NCBI GenBank assembly: GCA_024398935.1
Contig: JAKSIH010000002.1
Location: 1 to 64,000, forward strand
Source: Fibrobacter sp.
GTDB lineage: Bacteria; Fibrobacterota; Fibrobacteria; Fibrobacterales; Fibrobacteraceae
Length of the DNA stretch: 64,000 bases
Reading direction: 5' to 3'
The notes under the pieces were generated by a model. It was given only the letters and a program-made list of their open reading frames with translations. It ran no database searches and was not told the DNA's origin. Position numbers and translations under genes: made by a program. Below, in pieces: positions 40,386-48,353 of the stretch (its first letter is position 1; every line of letters starts with the position of its first letter).

Positions 40386-41596
40386 TACTTACCTCCCTTA
40401 TTTTCATAGCGGATTCCCCGAGCCTCGATAACCTTGGGCTCCGGAGAGCTTGCCGAAGGTAGTGAAAGTCCAGAGCTTTCGGGTGCCTTGTCCTTGTTCT
40501 TTTCCTTGATGACGGAATTTTCCATGGGGCTAGCCTGAGGTGCGCCACGGCCAAAGATCATGCCGTCCAGGGAAGCAAGGTCCACCTTGAATTCCACCAG
40601 GAAAGTTCCCTTGGCGCCAAAGAAATTTTCATAGTCATAGGCGGCATTATAGGCAAGGCGCACAAACAGCAGGTCAATGGCACCGCCCCACAGCAGATCC
40701 TTGGCGCCACTGCGAACACCTCGGCGAAGGCAGGTCGCCTCAAAGCCAATCATCCGGGACGGATGGGGATAGTACTTCAGCGCCGCAGAACGGAATTCCA
40801 CTTCCGGCAAGAAGTCGTAAGCTATCTCTCCGTAAAGATTCTGCCTATAGAGATTCTGGTTCCAGATGACCCGCAGGGAATTGTCCTCGTCACCGCCATT
40901 GTAGTAGCCAATGTCGATATTGGGCAGGTAATCCATCCAGCCTTCGTAGCGGACCATCTTGTCCTCGTAAACAGAACGATGTTCCAGGTCCAGGGAAAGA
41001 TGTACGCTGGACCAGTCCGCGCCATTGAAGTTTCCAATGAGACTGGCCTTTCCGTAACGCAGGTAGGCCCAGCTTCCGAGCAGGGAATCCCGCTCGTGTT
41101 CGTAGACATGGCCCACATGTTCCAGGTTCTGGTGCTGCATACCGAGTGCGGCGGCAAAATGATTTTTCTCATCCGTGTAAGTCAGGCCCCAGGTGATAAT
41201 AGTGCGCTGCACGGAAAAGTCGTTATACTTCGGGAAAAACAGAAAATCCTCCCCATCCCAACCGGCACGGTCCAGCCAGAGAAGGCCGCCAACATACTTG
41301 CCGGGGGCGAAGCTACCTGCGCCAAATCCGCCAAAGTGCTGCCTGAAGGCAAAGCCCTCGTGTTCACCGAAAGGACTTTTCAGGGGAAGCTGTTCAGGAC
41401 TGGGCGTATAGTAGAAACCCAGGTTCATATAGCCACCGCGGCCCCCCAGCATCACATCGCTAATTTCCATCAGCTGGCGATTGCGGGTAAGGTTTCCATC
41501 CCTGGAAAGGGCGTCGACACCCACTCCATCGGCAAAAGCCAGGGACGAACCTAACAAGACCGGTCCTAAACATTTCATTATTTTCTGCCATTGCAT
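40385..41596 (-). CDS. Predicted outer-membrane protein, unknown function
   Basis: A signal peptide (from QWQKIMKCLGPVLLGSSLAFA) precedes strands rich in Tyr/Phe/Trp and glycine (YMNLGFYYTPSPEQ, IITWGLTYTDEKNHFAAALG, GSWAYLRYGKASLIGNF, LYGEIAYDFLPEVEFRSAAL), typical of a beta barrel. The C terminus is a charged Ser/Pro/Lys tail. I choose the ATG at 41596 because TACATTTC ends 4 nt before it; ATGs at 41629 and 41578 are alternatives. The small lipoprotein gene follows with a one-base overlap. No family recognised. Confidence 0.72.
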   Translation of the reverse strand: MQWQKIMKCLGPVLLGSSLAFADGVGVDALSRDGNLTRNRQLMEISDVMLGGRGGYMNLGFYYTPSPEQLPLKSPFGEHEGFAFRQHFGGFGAGSFAPGKYVGGLLWLDRAGWDGEDFLFFPKYNDFSVQRTIITWGLTYTDEKNHFAAALGMQHQNLEHVGHVYEHERDSLLGSWAYLRYGKASLIGNFNGADWSSVHLSLDLEHRSVYEDKMVRYEGWMDYLPNIDIGYYNGGDEDNSLRVIWNQNLYRQNLYGEIAYDFLPEVEFRSAALKYYPHPSRMIGFEATCLRRGVRSGAKDLLWGGAIDLLFVRLAYNAAYDYENFFGAKGTFLVEFKVDLASLDGMIFGRGAPQASPMENSVIKEKNKDKAPESSGLSLPSASSPEPKVIEARGIRYENKGGK

Positions 41597-41600
41597 ACCC

Positions 41601-41608
41601 GAAATGTA
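41601..41608 (-). promoter_or_regulatory. Putative -10 element TACATTTC
   Basis: Six nucleotides separate TACATT from the ATG at 41596. The divergent radical SAM gene has its own motif at 41684. Confidence 0.45.
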
Positions 41609-41683
41609 GAAAATAAGAAAACCATCCAAAAAAAGTGGTTTACTAATTCTGTAGGGAATGGGTAAAACCTACCAAAATGATTC

Positions 41684-41691
41684 TATATTTT
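41684..41691 (+). promoter_or_regulatory. Putative -10 element TATATTTT
   Basis: Seven nucleotides separate TATATT from the ATG at 41697, and no Shine-Dalgarno sequence is present. Confidence 0.5.
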
Positions 41692-41696
41692 CGTCC

Positions 41697-42599
41697 ATGA
41701 CAGAACAAGAAAAAGCATTAGTTGCAGCATGGAGCGACCACTCCCGCATGTGGAAAGACAACAAGTGGGTCTACCCCGTCATTAGCCGGCGCGCCGGCGG
41801 ACTTTCCATCGGCGTGAACCTGAATCCGGATCACAAGTGTTCCTTCGCCTGCGCCTACTGCCAGAGCGGCCCTCAGGACGGTCACCCGTCTGTACCCATC
41901 GATGTTGACGAAGTAGAAAAGGAACTTCGCAACTTCGTCGAATTTTACGAGTCCGGTGAATTCGCCAAATGCGACTTTTTCGGTAAAGTTGCAGAAGACA
42001 AGAAAATCATCAAGGACCTCTGCCTTTCCGGCGATGGCGAATCCACCATCGTAAAGGAGTTTCCCGAAGTCTGCAGGCGCATGCGCCAAATCCAGAAGGA
42101 ATACCAGGCCCGCCACGAAGGTTCCTCCGACCCGCAAAATCCCGCTAGTTTTAAGCTGCGCCTCATTACCAATGCTAGCCAGCTGGGCCGGGACTCCGTA
42201 GAAGACGCCCTCTCCACCTTGCTGGAAAACGACGGCGAAATCTGGGCAAAGCTGGACGCCGGCACCGAGGAATGGTACCGAAAAATAAACCGTTCCCCCG
42301 TGAAGTTCGAAACCATCCTCGCCAATCTGAAAAAGGCAATTTCCTGCCACCCCATCTGCATCCAGACCATGCTCTGTTCCATCAGGGGAGAAATTCCCGG
42401 CGAAACGGAAATCCTGCACTATCTGGAAAATCTGGAACAGGTTTACAGGACTCGCCCGGAACATTTCGTGGAAGTACAGCTCTACACCGTCATCCGCCAG
42501 ACCGCAACTCCCGACGTGTTTCCCCTGGAAAAAGAATTCATGGAACAGGTGGCAAAAAAAATCACCGACTCGTTGCCGGTGAAAGTACGAATTTTCTAG
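41697..42599 (+). CDS. Radical SAM protein, wybutosine-synthesis-like
   Basis: The 300-residue protein has a radical SAM cluster motif CSFACAYC following SIGVNLNPDHK, a glycine-containing LCLSGDGESTIVKEF, and RLITNASQLG. This combination resembles stand-alone radical SAM Fe-S oxidoreductases distantly related to the wybutosine enzyme. The reaction is unknown. I start at the ATG at 41697 because TATATTT lies 7 nt upstream; an ATG at 41658, with TAGGGA directly before it, would add 13 residues without family character. A terminator shared with ppa follows. Confidence 0.82.
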   Translation: MTEQEKALVAAWSDHSRMWKDNKWVYPVISRRAGGLSIGVNLNPDHKCSFACAYCQSGPQDGHPSVPIDVDEVEKELRNFVEFYESGEFAKCDFFGKVAEDKKIIKDLCLSGDGESTIVKEFPEVCRRMRQIQKEYQARHEGSSDPQNPASFKLRLITNASQLGRDSVEDALSTLLENDGEIWAKLDAGTEEWYRKINRSPVKFETILANLKKAISCHPICIQTMLCSIRGEIPGETEILHYLENLEQVYRTRPEHFVEVQLYTVIRQTATPDVFPLEKEFMEQVAKKITDSLPVKVRIF

Positions 42600-42615
42600 T
42601 CAGGCATTCCCAAAA

Positions 42616-42648
42616 CAAAAAAACGACCTTTCCAAGAAGGCCGTTTTT
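42616..42648. terminator. Bidirectional terminator between the radical SAM gene and ppa
   Basis: ACGACCTT pairs with AAGGCCGT with one mismatch, with A and T runs on either side, between two convergent genes. Confidence 0.75.
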
Positions 42649-42669
42649 CGTATAAATCAATCAACCAGT

Positions 42670-43260
42670 CTAGATCAGTTCTTCCGGGGGAAGCGTTTCG
42701 GAAACTTCCGGTTCCTGGTAGCAGGTTTCAGGAATCTGCACCTGGTTCTGATAGTAGGCACGGTGAGCCACAATCACCTTTTCCCGGGCGAATTCAGCAT
42801 TTTTCCATTCGCCAATCTGAACGTCCTTGCCTTCCAGTTCCTTGTAGTTCTGGAAGAAGTTCTTGGTGATGCGCAGGAACATCTGGTCCACATCGGTAAT
42901 GTCCTTGATGGGACGGGGGTTGAATGTCGGCACGCCGAGAACCTTGTAGTCCTTCTTGCCGCCGTCGGTCATATCCAGGGCGCCAATGACGCGGCAAGTA
43001 CACACGGTGCCTGTCATCATGGAGGCGGGGCTATAGATCAGCATATCCAGGGCGTCGCCATCGTCAGCCTTTGTGCTGGGAATAAAGCCATAGGTACAGG
43101 GGTAGCTCATGGAGCTGAGCAGGCAGCGGTCCAGGCGGAACACATGCAAACGTTCATCGTATTCGTACTTGAGGTTCGTATCCTTACCGATTTCAACGAC
43201 ACAATCCACTTCGAAGGGATACTTCTTGCCAATAGGCAGGTCCAAGTAGTTAATTGACAT
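42670..43260 (-). CDS. ppa: Inorganic pyrophosphatase, family I
   Basis: The soluble family I enzyme hydrolyses pyrophosphate with Mg2+. The signature with metal-binding aspartates is ADDGDALDMLIYSP, and YPCTYGFIPST is the other conserved block. Further support comes from VIGALDMTDGGKKDYKVLGV and DITDVDQMFLRITKNFFQNYK. At 196 residues it is slightly longer than the common 175, with an acidic C-terminal extension. A good Shine-Dalgarno (GAGGAG) precedes the ATG. Confidence 0.93.
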   Translation of the reverse strand: MSINYLDLPIGKKYPFEVDCVVEIGKDTNLKYEYDERLHVFRLDRCLLSSMSYPCTYGFIPSTKADDGDALDMLIYSPASMMTGTVCTCRVIGALDMTDGGKKDYKVLGVPTFNPRPIKDITDVDQMFLRITKNFFQNYKELEGKDVQIGEWKNAEFAREKVIVAHRAYYQNQVQIPETCYQEPEVSETLPPEELI

Positions 43261-43598
43261 TAGGTCTCCTCGAGCTCACCACGAGCCCGCATTTTTATGT
43301 TTTTCAGTATATGTAACGAAAATTTAGCATTTATTCTGAAAAAGTCAAGTAGAACGCAAATTCTAAAAACAATGAAATCATCCTTCATTGTTCACTATTC
43401 ACTATTCACTAGTTCAGGGGGGACGCTTCGCTTGAGGTATGAGGTCGGAGCTTCGCTCCTAGAGGATTTAGGGGCTAGGGCCGCGGTATGCATGTGCTTG
43501 CGATTTCGAGGATGTTACATCTTTAAATGTCCCGAAGAAGTATTCCAGAAACAATCTTTCATCCTTCATCCTTCATCTTTCATTGTTCATTCTTCACT
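43261..43598. repeat. Composite repeat region with inverted copy of the 36.3-kb core
   Basis: No gene is supported. After the ppa leader come heptamers of the TTCACTA type (43384-43415), two small TTC-loop hairpins including GGAGC TTC GCTCC (43447-43459), TTTAGGGGCTAGGG, a core of about 75 bp (43474-43552) that is the reverse complement of 36254-36328 with scattered changes, and TTCATCC/TTCATCT heptamers (43558-43598) up to the stop of the next gene. Confidence 0.82.
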
Positions 43599-44930
43599 CT
43601 ACCGGTTCCGCCATCTTGCGGATGTTGTCTTGTCAAACAACCCGAAGTAGAACACCGGTTCCTTGCGGTCGGGGCTGTATCCAACCTCAAATCGTACACG
43701 GTCCAAGGCGGGAATGACCAGATGGAGGCCGCCATAGACGGCACCTTCGTAATTATCCCAGCCGGGGCGTCCCTTGTCCCACAGGAGACTGCCGTCTAGA
43801 CCAGCTACAAGCTGCAGACCATAGAAGAAGTTGATTCCCCAGAGGGAGGCCGCCTTCCGTTCCCGAAGGACAAAGCGTTCTTCCAAAGTCAGGAGCAGCT
43901 CGTTCTTGCCAAGGCTTAGGGAATCCGCCTCATGACCACGGAAGGTATTTGCACCTCCATGATACAGGTAGTCATAGCGTTCCACATCACCTGCCCGATA
44001 GCGGGCAAGAGCCGTTGCCCCCGTTACGAAGCGTCCCAGGGAATAGTATCCGCGGACATCAGCCAGAAGTTCCCAGTAGCGTTCGCCCCCCAGATGTTCC
44101 GAATCTTTTCTATAATGCCCGGCCCCCACATGGGTCAACATATATTCCAGGTAAACACCCTTACGAGTATCCAAAGCCGCATCGCGAAAATCAAAGGCAA
44201 AGCCCAGTCCCACCTCGGGAAGGTGCCCCGGGCCGTCCTCGATATAGCGATAGGCACCCGAAAGAAGCAGAGAAAGATGCTCCGTCACATTCAAGTCCAG
44301 ATCCAGGTCCAAAAGCCAGCTGGCATCGTTAAAGCGTCGCAGGTCATCCCAGCTGTCCGTCCGCAGGAATTCAAAATTCCAGCCCAAGGGGATGCCGAAC
44401 AAGTACGGAGAACTTGCATAGAAAGCATATTCATTATTCTCAAGAAAGGGGTCCAGCGCCGTGCGATACTGCACTTCCGCCCGGATGTCTTCGCCAAGAA
44501 TGTTAAGGTTCGCAAGCGCAAGGCCAACCATAAGGCCGTCGCGGTCCGTCTTCTTACCTGCAGGGGCAGGAATCCAGCGGAAAATTTCCTTCAGGCGATA
44601 AGTCAGCACCGCCGAGGAACTTGCGCTATCGGTCCTGCAGTCCGCCTCGATTTCCGTGAACAGGTCCAGGTCCTGAAGGCGGCGTCTCTCTGCAGAATAT
44701 TTTTCAGCAGAAAACTTCTCGCCAGGTCGATGAATCAGTTCCCGCTGGACAACACGAGGATTAGTCTGTTCCAGTCCATCAAGTTCAATACGGGACAACA
44801 CCATTCCGTCGACGCAACTTCCCGTCTCCTTCCGGTCGGCAACTGTTTCCGCATGCAGCGAAACCAGGGCAAGCAGGATTGCCGCGCCTAAACATTTCAA
44901 GTGGCCATTTTTCCAGATATTGAAAAACAA
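43599..44930 (-). CDS. Omp85-like outer-membrane protein with a short periplasmic part
   Basis: A POTRA-like domain (LSRIELDGLEQTNPRVVQRE, LIHRPGEKFSAEKYSAERRR, LQDLDLFTEIEADC) is followed by a 16-strand-type barrel containing the Omp85 landmark GGANTFRGHEADSLSLGKNE and ending near YSPDRKEPVFYFGLF. The protein resembles a minimal BamA/TamA-family or surface-antigen protein with one POTRA. I place the start at the TTG at 44930: GGAGG lies 4 nt upstream, TATTTTTG (44949-44956) lies before that, and the result is a normal signal peptide ending SLHA. An ATG at 44990 lacks these signals. Role unknown. Confidence 0.8.
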   Translation of the reverse strand: MFFNIWKNGHLKCLGAAILLALVSLHAETVADRKETGSCVDGMVLSRIELDGLEQTNPRVVQRELIHRPGEKFSAEKYSAERRRLQDLDLFTEIEADCRTDSASSSAVLTYRLKEIFRWIPAPAGKKTDRDGLMVGLALANLNILGEDIRAEVQYRTALDPFLENNEYAFYASSPYLFGIPLGWNFEFLRTDSWDDLRRFNDASWLLDLDLDLNVTEHLSLLLSGAYRYIEDGPGHLPEVGLGFAFDFRDAALDTRKGVYLEYMLTHVGAGHYRKDSEHLGGERYWELLADVRGYYSLGRFVTGATALARYRAGDVERYDYLYHGGANTFRGHEADSLSLGKNELLLTLEERFVLRERKAASLWGINFFYGLQLVAGLDGSLLWDKGRPGWDNYEGAVYGGLHLVIPALDRVRFEVGYSPDRKEPVFYFGLFDKTTSARWRNR

Positions 44931-44948
44931 GGAACCTCCGGGACATTC

Positions 44949-44956
44949 CAAAAATA
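44949..44956 (-). promoter_or_regulatory. Putative -10 element TATTTTTG of the Omp85-like gene
   Basis: Full TAnnTTTG match upstream of GGAGG and the TTG start at 44930; it lies inside the longer reading frame from 44990, which argues against that start. Confidence 0.5.
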
Positions 44957-45040
44957 GAAAACATATTCCCCCCTTCCAAATATTCTCCATATTTTACTCT
45001 AGATGAAGGATTTTTCATCATAAAAATCCAGTCTTTTTTC

Positions 45041-45048
45041 TATCTTTG
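45041..45048 (+). promoter_or_regulatory. Putative -10 element TATCTTTG
   Basis: Full TAnnTTTG match, 32 nt upstream of the ATG at 45081; the leader holds GAGG. Confidence 0.55.
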
Positions 45049-45080
45049 ACGGCGCAAACAGCGAAAAACGCGAGGTTTTT

Positions 45081-45548
45081 ATGTTAGACTTTCTTTCCAG
45101 CTACTGGTGGGTCATTCTCATCGTAGTAGTTCTTGTATTGTTGTTCTTTGTCATTCGGGGTGTCCGCAAGGCCCTGAAGGAAGGCGGTGGCGCTTTCAAT
45201 CTGGAAACCATCCAGAAGAATACCGAACCGAACTTCGCCGCCCTGAAGCAGAAATCCCAGGCCCTGCTGGTCGATGCAGACATGCTCTGTGAAGTTCAGC
45301 CCGGTCGCAACTTTGTCATTCCCAAGAAGGAAGACATCAAGTTCTTCCGTCGCGCCGTTTCCCAGAAGTACAAGCTGGCCATGTTCCTGGTCCCTGGCAC
45401 CAACAAGGTGGCCTACTTCTTCTGCAAGACAGAACAGGGACTGCGCCGCCGTATCGACAACCTGGTCATTAACCAGAAGTTCCGCGAAGGCAAGAAACCC
45501 TATAACGACATCGCCACCGGCGAAAAGCTCCGCTACCCCAAGGCCTAG
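45081..45548 (+). CDS. Small membrane-anchored protein, unknown function
   Basis: An N-terminal membrane segment (WWVILIVVVLVLLFFVIRGV, about 9-28) anchors a 125-residue basic cytoplasmic domain: NTEPNFAALKQKSQALLVDA, DIKFFRRAVSQKYKLAMFLV, FFCKTEQGLRRRIDNLV. The domain has a regular alpha/beta look but no family I recognise. GAGG precedes the ATG, a TATCTTTG promoter lies upstream and a strong terminator downstream, so it is an independent single-gene unit. Confidence 0.82.
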   Translation: MLDFLSSYWWVILIVVVLVLLFFVIRGVRKALKEGGGAFNLETIQKNTEPNFAALKQKSQALLVDADMLCEVQPGRNFVIPKKEDIKFFRRAVSQKYKLAMFLVPGTNKVAYFFCKTEQGLRRRIDNLVINQKFREGKKPYNDIATGEKLRYPKA

Positions 45549-45579
45549 TGGTGTAGAGTTTAAAGGTAAATGGAAAAAG

Positions 45580-45604
45580 GCGCGAAAGAATTCGCGCTTT
45601 TTTT
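45580..45604 (+). terminator. Rho-independent terminator
   Basis: GCGCGAA (45580-45586), loop AGAA, TTCGCGC (45591-45597), then seven T. Confidence 0.92.
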
Positions 45605-45709
45605 AATGAAAAGTGAAAGATGAAATATGAAAAGTGAAAAATGAAAAGCGACTCACCCTTCACCCTTCATCCTTAATCCTTCATTCTTAATCCTTCATTG
45701 TTAACAGTC
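45605..45709. repeat. Heptamer-period repeat island before hrpB
   Basis: Left arm units AATGAAA, AGTGAAA, GATGAAA, TATGAAA, AGTGAAA and AATGAAA switch at AGCGACT to right-arm units CACCCTT, CATCCTT, AATCCTT and CATTCTT. The arms are roughly inverted. The island ends at the hrpB start codon, so the mRNA leader of hrpB would consist of it. Confidence 0.82.
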
Positions 45710-48256
45710 ATGCGTCAATACAACGATCTTGCCATTGCCGAAGAAGAAGGAAAACTGGAACAGGCCTTAACAGCAAGCACCAACCTGCTTGTAGAAGCAC
45801 CTACCGGTTCCGGCAAATCCCTGTACATTCCCTGGTTCCTTTCCAGACATTGCGAAGGCCGGGTGGTTGTGCTGCAGCCTCGCCGTATCGCGGCAATCTC
45901 CCTGGCCCAGTATTCCGCAAAACTACATGGGGAGAACTGCGGAAGGACCGTGGGTTACCAGGTTCGCCAGGACAGCAGCAAATCCGCAGAGACACGAATT
46001 CTTTTCCAGACCTACGGAAACTTCCTCCAGGAACTGCTCCACGGCAAGATGGAAGCGGACTGGGTTGTCTTTGATGAATACCATGAACGCAAGGCGGACA
46101 TGGATTTATTGTTCAGCCATCTTTTGGCATTGCAGGAGAAACGCCGCATAGAAAAGAATGGAGCCGCCCCCCGTATCGCCGTCATGTCTGCAAAGCTAAA
46201 TCGGGACGAAATGGAAAATGCCCTTGGCGTCAAATGCCTGGAGCTAGGCCATCCTCTTTACCCCGTGCAGATTCTCCACCAGAACCCAACTACGGGAAAC
46301 ACTCTCGAAGGAGAAGTGGTCAAGGCGCTCCGTACCCTAAAGTTAAATGGCGTCTGGAAAACAACATTGGTTTTCTTGCCGGGTAAAGGCGAAATCACAC
46401 GTTGCCATACCGCAGCGGAAGAAGCCCTAGGGAATAGCGCCGCGGAATACCTGGACCTGTTTGGCGGGCAGGAACGAAACATCCAGGACCGAATTTTTGA
46501 GGAAACGGAAAACCCACGGGTCATCTTTACCACAAACATTGCAGAAACTTCCATTACCGTTCCTAATGTCAGCGGCGTGGTCGATTCCGGCGTAGAACGG
46601 GTCAGCGAATTTGACGACAGCGAAAAAGTCAATGTCCTGCGAACTGTATCCATCTCATTGCAAAACGCCATCCAGCGTTCGGGCCGTTCCGGTAGAACGC
46701 AGAACGGATGCGCCATACGCCTCTGGAGCGAAGAATCCGAAAAGCGCATGCCCCAGGGAATCGTCCCCGAAGTGACCCAGATCGATCCTGCAGAATTCAT
46801 TTTGCAGAAGGCCGCCCTGGAGGAAAATCTCGGACAGTTAAATCTTCCCACCCCCATTCCCGCAAACAGGGAAACCGTCGCCCTAAGGCAACTGGAAAGT
46901 CTTCAGCTTCTGTCTAGTGGCCGTATCACGGAATTGGGAAAGAAGGCCATCCAGGCTCCGGTAACAAACATTCCCCTAGCCTACATTCTCGCTACTGCAG
47001 AAAAGGCCGAGGACCTTTCCGACCTGACTTTGGCTGCCATGGCCTGGATTCACTCCGGAACGGAATATGTGCAGAAGTCGAAACAGCCTTTGAATCTCTT
47101 GACGTTAGCGACAGACTCCGTTTCCAAAAACATCAATGTACCTCGGGAAGTTTCATTTACACTACATCAACTGGAAGACTATCGCAAGCAGCATTTTGGA
47201 ATCGTCAAACGCAGTTATACAGGCAAGGACGAAGAACGGGTCCTGCTAAGGCTTCTCATGACGGCTTTTTCGGATTCCATCGCCTCTCCGACCGCATCCC
47301 AGAACGGCGGTGTCTATAAGCTGGAAAACGGAAACATCATTCGCCTGCAGGCAGCCGAACCTCCCTACGCCATCTTGGCTTTAACCATGCTGCGCACCGG
47401 CGGCGGTTCAAAATCGGAACTTCGGGTCAATCTCTATGTACCGCTCCCTAGGGAGCTGCTGGTGCAAAGCGACGAACCGATCCGTTACGAACTGTTATGG
47501 CGTAGTGGTCAGGAACGCTTTATCGGCAAGGAAATCCAGGGGGCGTCTGAACGGGAAATTCTCCCGCAGGAAGCTTCTCCCGAAGTGTTATCCAAACTGA
47601 AGGAACTGACCGTAGACGCCTGGAAGGAAAAACTGGAGAAGGAAAACTGGGACGGTCGCTACCTTACAGAAGATTTGCAGACGCTTCTCATCAAGATGCG
47701 CCTTGCCGCAAAGCTCTATCCGGAATTCGGCCTGCCGGAATTCAACGAAGAGGATATGGAATTGATCTTCAATGAATTTACGGACGGAGTATTCCTATTG
47801 CGGGACATTAACGAGGACCGTTACCGGGCCATCATCGAAGATTACTTTGGCAAGGGAATGCTGCAGTGGCTATTCAAGACTTTCCCGGATCATTTCGTTC
47901 TCCCCAACGGGAAAAAAGCCCGCTATAGTTATCAGGAGGTCGATGTTCCTGAACCGGGAACGCCGGGCAGTAACCTCATGACTCAAAGTGCAGAAGGCGT
48001 TCTCATTGAAGTTTCCGCCCGCATCGAGGACTTTATGCAGGTGGACCGCGCCTCTGGAAAGGCGACCCCAATTACAGGCGAACACTGGATTGCAGACAAG
48101 AAACTGCGAGTCCGTTACGATATCCTCGCGCCAAATTTCCGCAGCATGCAAAAGACCTGGGATCTTACGGGATTCTGGAAAAACACCTACCCAGAATTGC
48201 GCAAGGAATTAAGAGGACGCTACCCCAAACACCCATGGCCGGAGGCCGTTATTTAG
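45710..48256 (+). CDS. hrpB: HrpB-type DExH ATP-dependent RNA helicase
   Basis: Helicase motifs in order are LVEAPTGSGKSLYIPW (I), LQPRRIAAISLAQ (Ia), VVFDEYHERKADMDLL (II, DEYH instead of DEAH), VMSAKL (III), TTNIAETSITVPNV (V) and QRSGRSGRTQNG (VI). The HrpB C-terminal domain is clear: TWDLTGFWKNTYPELRKELR and GRYPKHPWPE. The 849-residue length is typical. The cellular role of HrpB is poorly known. I start at the ATG at 45710; a TTG lies 12 nt upstream. The leader is a heptamer-repeat island and no Shine-Dalgarno sequence is visible. Its 3' end shares a 14-bp direct repeat with the next gene. Confidence 0.95.
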   Translation: MRQYNDLAIAEEEGKLEQALTASTNLLVEAPTGSGKSLYIPWFLSRHCEGRVVVLQPRRIAAISLAQYSAKLHGENCGRTVGYQVRQDSSKSAETRILFQTYGNFLQELLHGKMEADWVVFDEYHERKADMDLLFSHLLALQEKRRIEKNGAAPRIAVMSAKLNRDEMENALGVKCLELGHPLYPVQILHQNPTTGNTLEGEVVKALRTLKLNGVWKTTLVFLPGKGEITRCHTAAEEALGNSAAEYLDLFGGQERNIQDRIFEETENPRVIFTTNIAETSITVPNVSGVVDSGVERVSEFDDSEKVNVLRTVSISLQNAIQRSGRSGRTQNGCAIRLWSEESEKRMPQGIVPEVTQIDPAEFILQKAALEENLGQLNLPTPIPANRETVALRQLESLQLLSSGRITELGKKAIQAPVTNIPLAYILATAEKAEDLSDLTLAAMAWIHSGTEYVQKSKQPLNLLTLATDSVSKNINVPREVSFTLHQLEDYRKQHFGIVKRSYTGKDEERVLLRLLMTAFSDSIASPTASQNGGVYKLENGNIIRLQAAEPPYAILALTMLRTGGGSKSELRVNLYVPLPRELLVQSDEPIRYELLWRSGQERFIGKEIQGASEREILPQEASPEVLSKLKELTVDAWKEKLEKENWDGRYLTEDLQTLLIKMRLAAKLYPEFGLPEFNEEDMELIFNEFTDGVFLLRDINEDRYRAIIEDYFGKGMLQWLFKTFPDHFVLPNGKKARYSYQEVDVPEPGTPGSNLMTQSAEGVLIEVSARIEDFMQVDRASGKATPITGEHWIADKKLRVRYDILAPNFRSMQKTWDLTGFWKNTYPELRKELRGRYPKHPWPEAVI

Positions 48257-48353
48257 CTATTGTACGTCGAGAAGTATCTCTGCGCCAAGGATATTGATTC
48301 TCCGTTCGGCTCCATCGCTTCGCTCAGTCACCCGGCTTCGCCGGAGGCCGTTA
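48238..48353. repeat. 14-bp direct repeats flanking a small insertion
   Basis: GCCGGAGGCCGTTA occurs at 48238-48251, inside the end of hrpB, and again at 48340-48353, inside the end of the convergent gene. Between them lie about 88 bp with a TCGCTTCGCTCAGTCA segment and a CCGGC TTC GCCGG hairpin resembling the dispersed repeats elsewhere. Confidence 0.7.

Noticed and set aside
43297-43650. A 117-codon plus-strand frame in the repeat region after ppa
   Set aside because: It is composed of heptamer arrays and the shared core; seven-base units cannot encode a constant peptide repeat, and no initiation signals are seen.
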